This document shows, piece after piece, positions 15,012 through 22,849 of a stretch of 33,708 bases of DNA. Origin of the DNA: Clostridia bacterium. GTDB taxonomy: Bacteria > Bacillota > Clostridia > Oscillospirales > CAG-272. The translations under genes and the position numbers were made by a program. The first letter of the stretch is position 1, and the number at the start of each line of letters is the position of its first letter. A model generated the notes under the pieces. That model ran no database searches. It was not told the origin of the DNA and was given only the letters and a program-made list of their open reading frames with translations. The DNA is taken from positions 1 through 33,708 of the forward strand of contig JAFTST010000064.1 in assembly GCA_017467165.1 (NCBI GenBank), in the 5' to 3' direction.

Positions 15012-18000
15012 ATGAAAAGAAGCATTCTCAAGTCAATTCTCGCCTTCGCTCTCGTTGTCAGTATGGCTCTGTCGATGCTTGCAGGCTGCAGCAGTAAGCC
15101 GGCTGACAAGGTGGTAGATGAGGTCGAGCCCGACGCCGCTACCCTCACAGGTGGGCTAAATAACGGCGGAGTGGAACAAACCAACGGTACTGAAAGCAAG
15201 GACGAGGGCGTTACCTTCTCTGACGTCACCGTCTACACACCGACCGCAAGCTCGGTTGAAATGCAGAGCAGCGCCGACAGCTTTAATCTTTCACAAATCA
15301 GCTACGGCGTGACCGACAAGTTCGTCTATACTGCGACCGTTTCCTTCGAAAACGGCGTGGCGGCAGGTCTTGCATTCGGAGCTGAGGACGGCTCTCACTA
15401 CTGGGTTTTCAACGTAGACAGAGCCGCTAACCGTGTAAAGCTGCTCTACTTCACCATTTTCGAGGGAAAAACCTACGCGTTTGAGCTGCTCACCGACTAC
15501 TTTATCGGCAACGATAAGATGACCGACAGCGAGGCTCGCCTCGTAGGCTCAAAGGTCGCGAATATAGAAAGGGTTCAGCTCAAGGTTGTTATAACTCCCG
15601 ACGAGGACGCTGTACACGCAGAGTTCTATGCAGACAATATCCGTAGGTTCGGTATCGACAACACCCTTGACCTCAACACTCTGTCCACGCTTCCCGAGGG
15701 CGTTTCCTACGAGGGCGGAAATATCGGCTTTAACTGCTTCAGCTCGAAGGTACGCTTCACCGATATCTATTATGGCAAGAGCGACTATTCCTACTACACC
15801 GAGCTCTACCGTAACCAGTTCCACTTCTCGCAGTACGCGCATTGGAATAACGACCCCAACGGCTTGATTTACTACGACGGATATTATCATATATACTATC
15901 AGCACCACCCCTTCAACAACTACTGGGGCGATATGTACTGGGGTCACGCGCGAAGCCTCGACCTCGTGCATTGGGAGCTTCTGCCGATATGCCTGTTCCC
16001 CGATGAGGACTGGGGCAGCGGCGCGGGCTATATGTGGTCCGGCTCCGCTTATGAATACAGAAAAGGCGACAGCGAGGCTGTAGACAACCTCAACTGGTTC
16101 CCGAACGGAGATGGAAACGGCATTATCGCCTTCTACACCCGTGACGGCGGTATGCAGGACCAGATGATAATGTCGAGTGACGACGGCGGTATGACCTGGA
16201 CCAAGCGCAAGCTTATTCCCCAGACCGTCGCAACCGGCGCGGACGGAATTTTCCACAAGGTTGCCTGCCGTGACCCCAAGATATTCCCCGTTGAAGTCAA
16301 GGAAGGAAAAACCACCGCGTGGGGTATGGCTCTCACCGGTCAGCAGGAGAACAGAGTCTGGTTCTTGAAATCCACCAACCTCCTCGACTGGTCCTATGCG
16401 GGTCAGTTCGCCGCAATCACTCCCGAGTGCCCCGACGTCGTTACCCTGACTGCGGAGGACGGAGAGATATACACCGTACTCACCCTGACTGCAAGGGAGT
16501 ACATAGTCGGTAGAATGACCTATGACGGCAACAGCATCGTCTTCACCGACAAGGACGGCGGAGCAATCGACCAGGGCGATATTCAGATAATGGATTTCGG
16601 TCCTGACTCCTACGCAACTCAGACCTTCAGCATCAGAGATACCTCGAGCGAATACTTCGGCAAGACGGTATCAATAAGCTGGTTCGCGGGCGTTCCCGCA
16701 ACCACCGACAGCGGTATATACGCCAACGCCAGAAAGGTCTGGAACGGAAGCGGTATGACAATTCCCGTTGTCTGGGGACTTGCAACCGAGGGCGACGGAT
16801 ATATTCTGACTCAGACGCCCATCGTCAAGGATAACCCCACCTTCAAAAAGACAAATCTTATCAGCTTGATTAACAAGACGGTCGATAACTCGAGCGAAAA
16901 TATACTCAAGGACGTTAATACACACGTGTTTGAGATGCTTCTCGAGCTTGACAACCCCGACAACGCGTCAATTTCTATAAAAATCAACGTGAATTCGGAT
17001 GAATACACCGAGATAGGCTGGAACAAGGACGAGGGCTACTTCGTAGACCGCAGACACACCTCGTCGGCAGGACTTAACATCAAGGATTATCACTTCAGAT
17101 ACACCTCCGGTCCGAGAAGCTTCGGCTCGCAGAGCTTCTACATTCTCTGCGACAACGGCGGAGTCGAGGTATTCTGTGACGATTTCAAGATCCCCTTCTA
17201 CGTATTGACTCTGGCTTCTCCCTATTCTGTGAAGGCGGAATTCTCCACCGACAAGGCAGTAACGGTTGAGAGCCTGACCTTCAACGAGATAGCGTCCGTA
17301 TGGCGCGAGGGTCAGACCGTCGAGGGAGAAACCGTTCTCTATCTCAGCGACGAGGCTGTCGAGCTTGACACCTCGATAACCGGAGAAAAGCTCATAACCG
17401 CATACTCTACCTCGGGAGAGGAGATAATCTGGGAGCTTATTTCCGGCGAGGGCACGGTTACCCTTGAAAAGACCGCGGGCGGCGCCATAGTAAAGGCTCT
17501 CGCGCCCGGCAAGGCTACCCTCCTTGCTACCTGCGGAAATCAGAAAAAGGCAATAGAGGTTACGGTTCACCAGAGCGCGCCCGAAACCGATATACCCTTC
17601 AGCTCGAACGGAATAATCTCAGGAAACTGGATTGCTAAGGGCTCGGAAATCATTGCTTATACACCGGCAGGCGACGGATACATTCTCTCAACCGAGAGCG
17701 CGTCCGACTTCAACTGCTCGGTTGCATTCTCGCTCGAGGCGGTTGCAGCGGCATTCATCTTCAGAGCAACCGAGGATATGAGCGATTACATAATCTTCAA
17801 CTATGACAATAACGAAAAAATCGTTAAGATGTGGTCGCCCAGAGGCGAGCTGGGCAGAGCAAGCGCACCAAACGTTGACCCGAGTAACGTCGTCCTCAGA
17901 GTAGAGGCGAAGGGCAGCTCGGTTAAGGCGTATATCAACGGCGCTCTCGCTATTGACGTTCAGCTGAACGACAGTGAGCCCACCGAGGGACTGTTCGGCT

Positions 18001-18521
18001 TGAACGTATACTCGGGCAAGGCTAACTTCAAGTCGGTAGTTAACTTCAGCGGCAATTACACCTATAACGGTACAGGAGACCTGACCGTGGTCGGCGACTC
18101 CAAGCAGTTCATCACCTCGCTTTATAACAAGACTCTCAAGAATACCAAGGTTGACAGCGCATTCTTCACCTCGAGTGGCAGAAATCTCGTGATTGACGAA
18201 AGATACCTCGAGCTCCTTGACGTAGGAACCTACACCTTCAAGGCGATTGGCACAGCGAGCGCGTACGAGTTCACAGTAGAGGTCACCGCGGTAACACAGA
18301 CTAAACTTCAGGATATAGTTATTCAGCAGGGCTGTAACGCAGTTATATATCTTGGAAACGTTGAGGTAGGGACCGTTGCGGTCAACGGCACTCAGCTTAA
18401 CGAGGGTCAGTACAGAGTGGAAAATCTGATGCTCATCATCGATGCCGCTCTTCTGACACAGAGCAACAATGAAATTCTCATTAACGGAGATTTGACCGTT
18501 AACGCAGAATTGGTCGAATAA
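15012..18521 (+). CDS. Extracellular GH32 fructan hydrolase lipoprotein, multidomain
   Basis: The protein has 1169 aa; ATG 15012 follows GGAGAAATAACG. A lipoprotein signal ends LAGC with C26, so it sits on the outer face of the membrane. Domains: ~65-260 jelly-roll (LamG/CBM-like, 'GLAFGAEDGSHYWVFNVDR'); ~265-760 GH32 five-blade propeller plus beta-sandwich; ~775-855 Ig-like/BIG2-type; ~865-1015 second jelly roll ('AFIFRATEDMSDYIIFNYDN', 'VEAKGSSVKAYINGALAID') resembling the CBM66 type of levanases; ~1016-1169 unassigned beta-rich end. Catalytic marks: W278NNDPNG with nucleophile D281, R420DPK with transition-state D421, and E472CPD with acid/base E472. It should release fructose or fructo-oligosaccharides from levan or inulin. 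The CBM66-like part favours levan, but the linkage is not decided by sequence. No strong promoter is seen in the 86-bp gap before it. Confidence 0.88.
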   Translation: MKRSILKSILAFALVVSMALSMLAGCSSKPADKVVDEVEPDAATLTGGLNNGGVEQTNGTESKDEGVTFSDVTVYTPTASSVEMQSSADSFNLSQISYGVTDKFVYTATVSFENGVAAGLAFGAEDGSHYWVFNVDRAANRVKLLYFTIFEGKTYAFELLTDYFIGNDKMTDSEARLVGSKVANIERVQLKVVITPDEDAVHAEFYADNIRRFGIDNTLDLNTLSTLPEGVSYEGGNIGFNCFSSKVRFTDIYYGKSDYSYYTELYRNQFHFSQYAHWNNDPNGLIYYDGYYHIYYQHHPFNNYWGDMYWGHARSLDLVHWELLPICLFPDEDWGSGAGYMWSGSAYEYRKGDSEAVDNLNWFPNGDGNGIIAFYTRDGGMQDQMIMSSDDGGMTWTKRKLIPQTVATGADGIFHKVACRDPKIFPVEVKEGKTTAWGMALTGQQENRVWFLKSTNLLDWSYAGQFAAITPECPDVVTLTAEDGEIYTVLTLTAREYIVGRMTYDGNSIVFTDKDGGAIDQGDIQIMDFGPDSYATQTFSIRDTSSEYFGKTVSISWFAGVPATTDSGIYANARKVWNGSGMTIPVVWGLATEGDGYILTQTPIVKDNPTFKKTNLISLINKTVDNSSENILKDVNTHVFEMLLELDNPDNASISIKINVNSDEYTEIGWNKDEGYFVDRRHTSSAGLNIKDYHFRYTSGPRSFGSQSFYILCDNGGVEVFCDDFKIPFYVLTLASPYSVKAEFSTDKAVTVESLTFNEIASVWREGQTVEGETVLYLSDEAVELDTSITGEKLITAYSTSGEEIIWELISGEGTVTLEKTAGGAIVKALAPGKATLLATCGNQKKAIEVTVHQSAPETDIPFSSNGIISGNWIAKGSEIIAYTPAGDGYILSTESASDFNCSVAFSLEAVAAAFIFRATEDMSDYIIFNYDNNEKIVKMWSPRGELGRASAPNVDPSNVVLRVEAKGSSVKAYINGALAIDVQLNDSEPTEGLFGLNVYSGKANFKSVVNFSGNYTYNGTGDLTVVGDSKQFITSLYNKTLKNTKVDSAFFTSSGRNLVIDERYLELLDVGTYTFKAIGTASAYEFTVEVTAVTQTKLQDIVIQQGCNAVIYLGNVEVGTVAVNGTQLNEGQYRVENLMLIIDAALLTQSNNEILINGDLTVNAELVE

Positions 18522-18525
18522 GCCA

Positions 18526-18544
18526 ATGCTCAGCTATTGAGCAT
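18526..18544 (+). terminator. Weak hairpin between the GH32 gene and the regulator gene
   Basis: ATGCTCA (18526-18532) pairs with TGAGCAT (18538-18544) around GCTAT; a TTTT stretch comes only 12 bases later. It may lower readthrough or protect the upstream message; it is too weak to call a full stop. Confidence 0.35.
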
Positions 18545-18576
18545 CAGGGCTGTGTTTTAATCTGGGAGATAAAAAC

Positions 18577-19548
18577 TTGGAAGTAACAATTAAGGACGTG
18601 GCAAGATACGCCGGAGTGGGAGTAGGAACCGTCTCAAGAGTTATCAATAACGAAAAGGGAGTCGGTCCGAAAACGAGAAAGAAGGTTCTCGAGGCAATTG
18701 AGGCTCTCAACTACTCGCGAAACAATATGGCGTTCTGCTTAAGAAAAAACGAAACACGCATTATCGCCCTGCTGGTCCCCGTAATAAGTCACCCATTCTT
18801 TGCAAAGCTAGCATACTACGTCGAAGACGAAGCGGGCAGGTACGGTTATTCCGTAATTCTGGTATCCTCACAGCAGAAGGCTGCCAAAGAAACCGAAATC
18901 CTGAGGAAAATCGTACATAAGGAGGTTGACGGAGCCGTTTTCGTCACTCACCATATGCACGAGGAGGAAAACCTCAGGGACTGCCCCATCGTTTCGATAG
19001 ACCGTACTTTTGGCGCGGATATACCGTACGTTACAACGGACAACTACGATGCCACGAAAAACGCGATAAGGTATATGATAGAGCGCGGAGCTAAGAAAAT
19101 AGGCTTCATAGGCTCTAAGCCGCTCGTAGCCTCCGAGGTTATGGAAAGAGAGCGCGCCTACCTTGACGTTATGGCGGAATACGGTATGCCGCCCCGCCTT
19201 GTCAACAAGGTTATCCAGCACGGAGAGGAAACGGTCGTTGTGTCGGACTTTTTTGAAAAATACGACGACGTTGACGGAGTATTCGTCTCGGGATACACTC
19301 TCTCGCAGGTTTTCCACGAGGCGGCGCAGGAGCGCGGTATGAAAATACCCGAAGAGCTTCAGATAGTTTCATATGACGGCACGTTCAAGCAGTGGAGCAC
19401 GAACAATATGACCTGTGTCGAGCAGCCTATTGAGGAGATGGCAAGACAGGTTGTCGGATTGCTCGTTAAGAAAATCCGCGGCGAGGAGGTTTCTCCCAAA
19501 ACGGTTCTCAAGACAAAATTCCTACCGGGAACAACCACAAAGCAGTAA
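18577..19548 (+). CDS. LacI-family transcription regulator of the fructan locus
   Basis: The protein has 323 aa from TTG 18577, eight bases after GGGAG; no ATG is placed suitably. Residues 1-50 are a LacI helix-turn-helix ('TIKDVARYAGVGVGTVSRVI'), including the hinge region 'LNYSRNNMAFCLRKNET'. The remainder is a periplasmic-binding-protein-like effector domain ('IIALLVPVISHPFFAKL', 'IGFIGSKPL', 'VSYDGTF'). Length is normal. It should bind DNA in the absence of a sugar signal and be released, or more rarely activated, by a fructan breakdown product. It lies inside the run it probably controls, just before the importer genes. No obvious LacI-type CG-centred operator was found, so targets remain open. 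Confidence 0.88.
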   Translation: MEVTIKDVARYAGVGVGTVSRVINNEKGVGPKTRKKVLEAIEALNYSRNNMAFCLRKNETRIIALLVPVISHPFFAKLAYYVEDEAGRYGYSVILVSSQQKAAKETEILRKIVHKEVDGAVFVTHHMHEEENLRDCPIVSIDRTFGADIPYVTTDNYDATKNAIRYMIERGAKKIGFIGSKPLVASEVMERERAYLDVMAEYGMPPRLVNKVIQHGEETVVVSDFFEKYDDVDGVFVSGYTLSQVFHEAAQERGMKIPEELQIVSYDGTFKQWSTNNMTCVEQPIEEMARQVVGLLVKKIRGEEVSPKTVLKTKFLPGTTTKQ

Positions 19549-19565
19549 TTAATTTTAAAAATATA

Positions 19566-19582
19566 TGCAGCCAAGCGCTGCA
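19566..19582 (+). repeat. Inverted repeat before the sugar-binding protein gene
   Basis: TGCAGC (19566-19571) and GCTGCA (19577-19582) flank CAAGC, directly upstream of the ribosome binding site. It could be an operator or a small leader hairpin affecting translation of the binding protein. Confidence 0.35.
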
Positions 19583-19597
19583 ACGAAGGAGAAGGTT

Positions 19598-20926
19598 ATG
19601 AAAAGATTTTTAATTTCGATTATTTCAATTATCCTTTTATTAGCGTTGTCACTGAGTATGACCGCCTGCGGCGGAGATAACGGTGGCGGCGAGGGCGACG
19701 ACTTTGAAATCGACGAGAACGGTAACGTTGTCACCATAGTGAAGATAATGTTCCACGTCGACAAGAAATCGACCGAGGGTCAGGCTTATCAGAAGAGAAT
19801 CAACGCCTTTAACGCAGAGTACAAGGACAAGGGCATCAAAGCTCAGGCTATCTTCAAGGCGCGTACCACGGGTGCTTCGGGCTATGAGACCGAGCTTACC
19901 AACAACAAGATTGAGGGCACGCTCGCGGACATTATCACCTTCGACGCGCCCAACACCGCCGCTTATGCTAACTCGGGTCTGCTCTATGATATAAGCAGCC
20001 TTATCCCCGCAGAGGATCAGGAAAAGTTCTTCTCGCTCAACAAGTATAACGGCAAGCTCTACGGCCTTCCCATTCAGGAATCCAGCGCAGGCTTCTTCTA
20101 CAACAAGAACATTTTCAGAGCGGCAGGCATTGACGTCAGCGCCTACACCGCGGAGAACCCCTGGACCTTCGAGCAGTTCAAGGACGTATGCGCAAGACTT
20201 AAGGCTCACGGCGTAACAGCAGTTGATATGCGTCTTGACGCTACCAAGGACGAGACCGCTCCCTACCTCTTATATCCCTTTATCTACGCGGCGGGCGGCA
20301 GCTTCGTTTCCGAGGACGGTCTCACCGCAGAGGGCTATTATAACTCCGCGGCAACCCAGAAGGGCTTCCAGTTCATCAAGGACCTGGTTAACGCAGGCTA
20401 TACCTCCAACTCCATCGGCCCTACCGACTTCTTCACAGGAAAGGTCGGAATGTATCTGTCCTCAGGCTGGACTATTCCCGAGCTTGACAACAAGTACAGA
20501 GAAAACTTCGGCTCCCGTGACGGCTGGGGCATTCTTCCCTATCCCAAGGACGTTACCGCGGCAAGCGCTACGGGCAGCTGGTCCTATGCAATCACCAACA
20601 ACCACCACGCTGACAAGACAGCGGCTGTCGAGCTTCTCAAGTTCATGACCTCCGCTGAGAGCTCCAGAGCGATAACCGACGCGACGGGTATGATTCCCGC
20701 GCGCAAGGACGCAGTTAAGGATTATGCGGCAGGCTCACCCGAGTACACCCTTCTCAAGCAGCTCGAGCTGAGCGGTAAGGAGCGTCCCGTAACCGTTGCA
20801 TATCCCACCTTCTCTACCACCTTTAACCAGATAATTTACCGTCTTAACAATACAAATCTTACCGACCTTCTTAACTCTCAGGCAAGAGAGCTACAGAAGG
20901 AAATCGACAAAGTAAAGGACCGTTAG
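19598..20926 (+). CDS. Sugar ABC transporter substrate-binding lipoprotein (family 1)
   Basis: The protein has 442 aa. The start is ATG 19598 because GGAGAAGGTT precedes it and the following residues form a clean signal (MKRFLISIISIILLLALSLS, then MTAC); an upstream in-frame ATG at 19565 lies in the inverted repeat. Lipobox cysteine is C24, so it is tethered outside. The sequence shows the SBP_bac_1 pattern: 'FNAEYKDKGIKAQAIF', 'DIITFDAPNTAAYANSGL', 'YGLPIQESSAGFFYNKNIF', 'GKVGMYLSSGWTIPEL', 'LLKFMTSAESSRAITD'. It should capture fructo-oligosaccharides for the two permeases that follow, with the MsmK-like ATPase supplying energy. The ligand is inferred from the neighbours. Confidence 0.9.
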   Translation: MKRFLISIISIILLLALSLSMTACGGDNGGGEGDDFEIDENGNVVTIVKIMFHVDKKSTEGQAYQKRINAFNAEYKDKGIKAQAIFKARTTGASGYETELTNNKIEGTLADIITFDAPNTAAYANSGLLYDISSLIPAEDQEKFFSLNKYNGKLYGLPIQESSAGFFYNKNIFRAAGIDVSAYTAENPWTFEQFKDVCARLKAHGVTAVDMRLDATKDETAPYLLYPFIYAAGGSFVSEDGLTAEGYYNSAATQKGFQFIKDLVNAGYTSNSIGPTDFFTGKVGMYLSSGWTIPELDNKYRENFGSRDGWGILPYPKDVTAASATGSWSYAITNNHHADKTAAVELLKFMTSAESSRAITDATGMIPARKDAVKDYAAGSPEYTLLKQLELSGKERPVTVAYPTFSTTFNQIIYRLNNTNLTDLLNSQARELQKEIDKVKDR

Positions 20927-20952
20927 TATAATAAAGACTGCTGGATAGAGAA

Positions 20953-21924
20953 ATGATTAAGACAACAATAATAATTTTCGTGTTATTCTTCCTCGCCTTC
21001 TGCGGCTTCGTTGTCTACGACCTGACAACAGCCAAGAGGCGCAAGGAGGTATATCGGGTGAAATCCTCGGCAACGGCGTATCTATTGCTTCTGCCATCGG
21101 TGGTGCTCGCGTTCTTATTCATAATGCTACCGATTCTTTATTCGCTCGGCTACGCCTTTACCGACTATTATCTGCTCGATCCGGATAATATCAAATTTAT
21201 CCTCTTTGATAACTTCAAGGAGCTATTTGAGGAGATTTCCGAGAAGGGTATGCTTTATAACGCTATAAAGAATACCGCAACCTTCGTTATCGGAGTCGTT
21301 CCTCTGCAGATTATTCTTGCTCTGTTGCTGGATCTTTTTGTAAACCGTCCCGGCTTTGGCAGCAAGATATTCAAGGTCTGCTTCTTCGCGCCCGTAGTTA
21401 TTTCGCTGTCTGTCACAGCATTCCTGTGGCAGCAGATACTTGCTCCGGGTGAGGGCGGACTGCTTAACTCAATGCTCAGTGTATTCGGAGTACCACCTCA
21501 CGATTGGCTTCGCGACCCCAACACCGCGATGCCCTGCATTATAGTGCTCAGTGCGTGGCAGGGCTGCGGATATCAGATGCTCATCTTCCTCTCGGGTCTT
21601 TCAAACATCAGAAAGGACCTCTACGAGGCGTCATCCTTGGACGGAGCTAACTGGTGGAACAAGTTCTGGCTGGTTACCTGGCCGGGTCTTCGCTCAACCT
21701 TCGTCTACATACTCATTACCGTATTTATCGGCGCTTGCAGAATAATGACTCAGCCGATGCTTATGACGGGATATCAGGAGCACACCGTGACGCTGTCCTA
21801 CTATATGTACCAGGTCGGTTACAAGGACTACTGGGTGGGCACGTCCACCGCGGTCGCGCTGCTTATGACGATATTTATAGGCGGCATCACACTTATACAG
21901 CGCAGAGCATTCAGGGAGAAGTGA
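20953..21924 (+). CDS. Sugar ABC transporter permease 1 (MalF/MsmF type)
   Basis: The protein has 323 aa; ATG 20953 lies 26 bp after the binding protein and has only a modest site (GGATAGAGAA). About seven hydrophobic helices are visible: the first at 3-24, the second in 'ATAYLLLLPSVVLAFLFIML'. The cytoplasmic EAA loop is E225ASSLDGA, followed by 'WPGLRSTFVYIL', which contacts the ATPase. It forms the membrane channel with the protein encoded next. The extra first helix before the usual 'YLLLLPSV' segment is common in MsmF-like permeases. Confidence 0.9.
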   Translation: MIKTTIIIFVLFFLAFCGFVVYDLTTAKRRKEVYRVKSSATAYLLLLPSVVLAFLFIMLPILYSLGYAFTDYYLLDPDNIKFILFDNFKELFEEISEKGMLYNAIKNTATFVIGVVPLQIILALLLDLFVNRPGFGSKIFKVCFFAPVVISLSVTAFLWQQILAPGEGGLLNSMLSVFGVPPHDWLRDPNTAMPCIIVLSAWQGCGYQMLIFLSGLSNIRKDLYEASSLDGANWWNKFWLVTWPGLRSTFVYILITVFIGACRIMTQPMLMTGYQEHTVTLSYYMYQVGYKDYWVGTSTAVALLMTIFIGGITLIQRRAFREK

Positions 21925-21925
21925 T

Positions 21926-22843
21926 ATGGATAACAATATTAAAAATATGCCTAACTTCAGGCCCAATAAGGCTCCCGCCAGAAAGACCGTCCGTGAGATA
22001 ATATATCACGTAGTCGGAATTGTAATTTCCCTCGCCTTTATTCTGCCGATATTGTATATGCTTGCTACCTCTACCAAGAGCGAGGCGATATATGCGGAGG
22101 GTGTCGGAACTATAAAGATGTTCCTTCCCGATTTTGCCAATATCGGTGTCGCGTTCGATAACTACAAGAACGTGCTCATTGATTACGATATCTGGAAATA
22201 CGCGCTGAACAGCTTTATCTACGCGGCTGTGGTCATAGTGCTCAACATTCTGATAAACGGACTCGCGGGCTACGCTATGGCGAAGCTCACCTTCCCGGGA
22301 AAGAAGCTACTGTCGTTCCTGATAATCTTCCTTATTGTCGTACCCGTTGAAACCTCTATTATACCCCTTTATTCAATAGTTAAGGTTATGCTCGGGTTGA
22401 AAAAGCAGATGTCGGTTATCGGTGTTATATTACCCGCGGCGATAAGTATATTCAACATTTTCCTTTTCATGCAATTCTTCCAGAATATTCCCAAGGAATA
22501 TGAGGAGGCGGCGCGTATGGACGGAGCGAATACTCTCGGAGTTTTCTTCAAGGTTATAATGCCTCTTTCCAAGCCCATACTCGCGACGGTAGCGGTATTC
22601 TGCTTCATCGGCGTCTGGAACGATTATCTCTGGCCCTCGATGATACTCCCTGCCGCTAACGACGGCTCCTGGCCTCTGACTCCGATACAGACCGCGCTGA
22701 TAGCTATAACGAGCACCCCGAATATTACGACGGGTCAGGTTATGGCGTCGCTGGTTATCACAAGTATTCCTATTTTCGTAATTTACGTTGCGGCACAAAA
22801 ATATATTGTACAAGGCTTTGGCACGTCCGGGCTTAAAATGTGA
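21926..22843 (+). CDS. Sugar ABC transporter permease 2 (MalG/MsmG type)
   Basis: The protein has 305 aa; ATG 21926 is one base after the previous stop, with GGGAGAAGTGAT before it, so the two permeases are translationally linked. Six helices are visible ('IVISLAFILPILYMLATSTK', 'LLSFLIIFLIVVPVETSII', 'ISIFNIFLFMQFF', 'VASLVITSIPIFVIYVAAQ'). The EAA loop is E194AARMDGA, continuing 'FFKVIMPLSKPILATV'. It ends 'YIVQGFGTSGLKM', close to the usual MalG end (Q.....G...GAVKG). It partners with permease 1 and the MsmK-like ATPase. Confidence 0.9.
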   Translation: MDNNIKNMPNFRPNKAPARKTVREIIYHVVGIVISLAFILPILYMLATSTKSEAIYAEGVGTIKMFLPDFANIGVAFDNYKNVLIDYDIWKYALNSFIYAAVVIVLNILINGLAGYAMAKLTFPGKKLLSFLIIFLIVVPVETSIIPLYSIVKVMLGLKKQMSVIGVILPAAISIFNIFLFMQFFQNIPKEYEEAARMDGANTLGVFFKVIMPLSKPILATVAVFCFIGVWNDYLWPSMILPAANDGSWPLTPIQTALIAITSTPNITTGQVMASLVITSIPIFVIYVAAQKYIVQGFGTSGLKM

Positions 22844-22849
22844 GGATTT

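Noticed and set aside
19566..19582. A catabolite-responsive (cre) site before the sugar-binding protein
   Set aside because: It is symmetric and contains AAGCGCT but lacks the required TG-N-AA start of the cre consensus.
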